Positions 3,668 through 6,042 of a DNA stretch of 6,042 bases are shown here, in pieces. The notes under the pieces are model-generated. The model saw only the letters and a program-made list of their open reading frames with translations, searched no databases and was not told where the DNA came from. The position numbers and the translations under genes were made by a program. Origin of the DNA: Spirochaetota bacterium (lineage in GTDB: Bacteria; Spirochaetota; UBA4802; UB4802); NCBI GenBank assembly GCA_029548025.1, contig JAKPOE010000009.1, positions 1 to 6,042 of the forward strand, in the 5' to 3' direction. Positions within the stretch are counted from its first letter, which is position 1. Each line of letters opens with the position of its first letter.

Positions 3668-6042
3668 ATGAACGAGGCAATTATGGATTATCTAAAACTT
3701 TACCGACGATTTTATCTGGATATGTTGATCCATGGCAATGCGCTATCTGCAATTATTGGTGCACCGCTTACGGTATTATTCTTTATTTTACAAACAGAAA
3801 TAACACTTTCCAACCTTCATGTGGTGGTAGTGCCGGGTATTATTGTTTTTGTTGTTGTTACATTAATGACGTATGTCTGGTATCAGTATTTGTTTGCTCC
3901 CTTCAGGTGGTTTTTTACTGCAAAAGCTAAAGGAACTCAATTTTCAGAAAAGCATGCTCTTATGCTTAAGGAGCGTATGAGCAGTGTAGCAGTGCTGTTT
4001 TCTCTGGGATTGATAGGTCAATGGACAATTGGGCTTGCTGTATTTAGTATTACCAGCGCATTATTGTATGGGCTTACCTTTGATCAATTATTATACCTGT
4101 GGTTTGGCGGTATACTATCGGTTGGGATTTCCATTCCTTTTGGATCGTATTTTATTTCAAAAACAATAAAACGATTAACCGATGATGGATTGTTTGATGA
4201 AGTCAAGAATGTGATCAGTGTAAAACCTGTAACAACATTTGGCTCACTTATTCCTATACTGACAGGTTCTACAAGTATGGTCAATGTTTTGCTGGTTATC
4301 GTGCTGGTAACATTTGGCATAGTACTATCGCATGGCTACATGAAAACCATGTTCGCACAAAATATCAATAGCATATCCAATCAAGCGGCGCATAAGCTGG
4401 ATGATATGATTGATGGAGTTATCATTGATTGTAAACTGGTATCGTTGTTACCCGATAGAAACATGATAAACCGTATTGTATCCTTGAAAAAATATTATGC
4501 TGATTATGCCATTATTGAAAATGGTAATGTTACAACATCCGGAACGGGACGATATGATGCAATTATTGAAAAGGGGATGCTATCAAGGAAATCATTGGGT
4601 CAGGATGGTGAATTTATTACAAAGCCAATTGTATATGAAAAGGATAAAAAGGCATACGTTGTTATTGGTGACACAATAAATGGAAGGATATATGCTGGTT
4701 TGATTGCGGTTGATGCTATTAAAGAGCAAATCTTTAAGGATGTTACCATTGGAAGAACTGGTTATATATTTGTTACCTATGAGGATGGGAGTGGTTTGGT
4801 ACATCCACAGATTGATATAACCAGCGATGCGTTAACTCATTATGAATGGAGTAAAAAACTCATAAATAATCATAATACTTTAATAGCATATAAATTTAAT
4901 AATGACGACAACTATGGATATTGCACAAAAAGTGGCAGGGGCTTTTTATTAATAGCAAATATCCCCAAATCTGAGCTCAATGAATATTCAAAGTTGCTGG
5001 CACTGCTATCATTAGGGGTTGGTTTATTCTGGTGTGTTGTTGCTACAGTTATATTATACAGAACTAACCGTGGCCATTTAGAGCCATTGAAGAATGCGCG
5101 TGAGGTCATTAGCAAGGTTGCACAGGGTGATCTTACACAAAATCTGGATATTATAAAGGGTGATGAGGTTGGCATATTATCATCTGCTGTAAATATATTG
5201 ATTAAAGAATTGCGCGAGGCGATAGCTCATATTATCAGGATATCTGATGAATTGGCTTCATCATCAACACAGATGTCACAGTCAATTACATCCTTTGCCG
5301 ATAATGTTCAGAATGAAGCATCAACGGTAGAGGAGATTTCTGCTACAGTAGAAGAGATATCTGCGGGGATGGAAAACGTTGCCCGCAGAGCTGATGGACA
5401 GAATCAGAGTTTATCATTGCTCATAAATTTATTGAATAATCTGTCAACAACGATACAGACAGTAGCGGATACTATGAATGCATCGGTAAAAGAAGTAGAG
5501 CTTATTGCCGATAGATCCCGCGAAGGGAGCCAATCGTTAAATCAGATGAACAGCACGATGCAGGTGTTATCAAAAAGCTCTGCAGATATGAAAAACATTG
5601 TGAAGATTATCAATGATATTTCGGAACAGATTAACCTGCTATCGTTAAATGCAGCTATTGAAGCGGCACGAGCCGGTGATTTTGGGCGTGGTTTTGCTGT
5701 AGTTGCGGATGAAATATCAAAGTTAGCAGAGCAGACAGCTCAGAGCATTAAGGAGATAGATAATTTAATTAAGCAAAACAGCACTGAAATGACAAAAGGA
5801 ACGCAAAATATTACACAGGCTATTCAGAATATTGGATTCATCATCAATGGGGTCAAGGATATATCAACACATATAGAACATGTTGCATCTGAAATGAAAG
5901 AGCAATTAGCTATCAACACCAATGTACAAAATATGATAGCCGATGTCCAATCCGGTTCTGAAGAGATAAAAAATGCAACTGAAGAGCAACGTGTTGCTAT
6001 ACTTGAAATTTCCCGCTCTATTACTAATATAAATGATCTATC
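3668..6042 (+). CDS. Methyl-accepting chemotaxis protein with six TM helices and Cache-like sensor (3' end missing)
   Basis: The frame is open from 3614 to the window edge. ATG 3668 is used here, giving 791 codons. ATG 3626 is also in frame, but neither has its own ribosome-binding site, and the true start may be TTG 3610. Hydrophobic helices lie at about 24-41, 51-69, 106-126, 138-158 and 204-222. Residues 223-441 form the sensor; [14 protein letters not shown] (361-374) resembles the Cache core. A sixth helix spans about 442-464. HAMP follows (465-517, with LEPL, QGDLT and GDEVG). The signalling coiled coil starts near 518. [14 protein letters not shown] (552-565) has typical methylation-site Glu pairs. 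The hairpin tip runs 652-690, with [17 protein letters not shown] and FAVVADEI. The tip contacts CheA/CheW to steer flagella. About 120 residues of the return helix are present, so the protein should end some tens of codons beyond the window. The four extra N-terminal helices are unusual; the ligand is unknown. Confidence 0.93.
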   Translation, partial: MNEAIMDYLKLYRRFYLDMLIHGNALSAIIGAPLTVLFFILQTEITLSNLHVVVVPGIIVFVVVTLMTYVWYQYLFAPFRWFFTAKAKGTQFSEKHALMLKERMSSVAVLFSLGLIGQWTIGLAVFSITSALLYGLTFDQLLYLWFGGILSVGISIPFGSYFISKTIKRLTDDGLFDEVKNVISVKPVTTFGSLIPILTGSTSMVNVLLVIVLVTFGIVLSHGYMKTMFAQNINSISNQAAHKLDDMIDGVIIDCKLVSLLPDRNMINRIVSLKKYYADYAIIENGNVTTSGTGRYDAIIEKGMLSRKSLGQDGEFITKPIVYEKDKKAYVVIGDTINGRIYAGLIAVDAIKEQIFKDVTIGRTGYIFVTYEDGSGLVHPQIDITSDALTHYEWSKKLINNHNTLIAYKFNNDDNYGYCTKSGRGFLLIANIPKSELNEYSKLLALLSLGVGLFWCVVATVILYRTNRGHLEPLKNAREVISKVAQGDLTQNLDIIKGDEVGILSSAVNILIKELREAIAHIIRISDELASSSTQMSQSITSFADNVQNEASTVEEISATVEEISAGMENVARRADGQNQSLSLLINLLNNLSTTIQTVADTMNASVKEVELIADRSREGSQSLNQMNSTMQVLSKSSADMKNIVKIINDISEQINLLSLNAAIEAARAGDFGRGFAVVADEISKLAEQTAQSIKEIDNLIKQNSTEMTKGTQNITQAIQNIGFIINGVKDISTHIEHVASEMKEQLAINTNVQNMIADVQSGSEEIKNATEEQRVAILEISRSITNINDL

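Noticed and set aside
4084..5175. Minus-strand open frames at 4084-4320, 4592-4804 and 4912-5175, and a + strand frame at 4497-4679
   Set aside because: All lie inside the chemoreceptor, whose frame is continuous with recognisable domains; they have no ribosome-binding sites or family patterns.

Overview
The window is AT-rich (roughly two thirds A+T by eye). Every gene I can support is on the + strand. It looks like bacterial chromosome from a free-living, motile organism. The chemoreceptor with extra membrane helices, the coiled-coil small membrane protein and the interspersed CCGGAATGAC-type hairpins would suit a Spirochaetota-like lineage. That placement is a guess from style; nothing here proves it.

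Layout. (1) 2-163 is the 3' end of a glyceraldehyde-3-phosphate dehydrogenase gene, followed by a 16-bp RNA hairpin (193-235). (2) A consensus-like sigma70-type promoter (265-293) drives a 137-residue protein (318-731) with a signal peptide, an exact in-frame heptad repeat and one membrane helix. (3) 732-1109 has no gene, but holds inverted and direct copies of TGCAATG and a promoter at 1037-1064. (4) 1110-1334 encodes a 74-residue secreted protein whose six mature cysteines are spaced 3-6-13-6-3, a mirror-symmetric pattern. (5) 1335-1783 is filled with a composite palindromic repeat. (6) 1784-2995 encodes a membrane-anchored or exported serine alpha/beta hydrolase. (7) 2996-3310 carries a second, direct-orientation copy of the composite repeat. 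It runs straight into (8) a 5'-truncated remnant of a short-chain dehydrogenase (about 3335-3557), which also seems to carry a one-base frameshift. (9) An extended -10 promoter and a strong ribosome-binding site precede a methyl-accepting chemotaxis protein (3668 to the window edge, 3' end missing). It has five N-terminal membrane helices, a Cache-like sensor region, a sixth helix, HAMP and the signalling coiled coil.

The genes do not form an obvious pathway. Each has its own leader or a long spacer, so this is not an operon. The points most worth checking are the start of the chemoreceptor, the direct composite repeats bracketing the hydrolase, and the symmetric Cys mini-protein. At the receptor start, a TTG codon with a near-ideal ribosome-binding site is separated from the receptor frame by one T in a T7 run. 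I see no complete new multi-gene system, CRISPR array, tRNA or rRNA.
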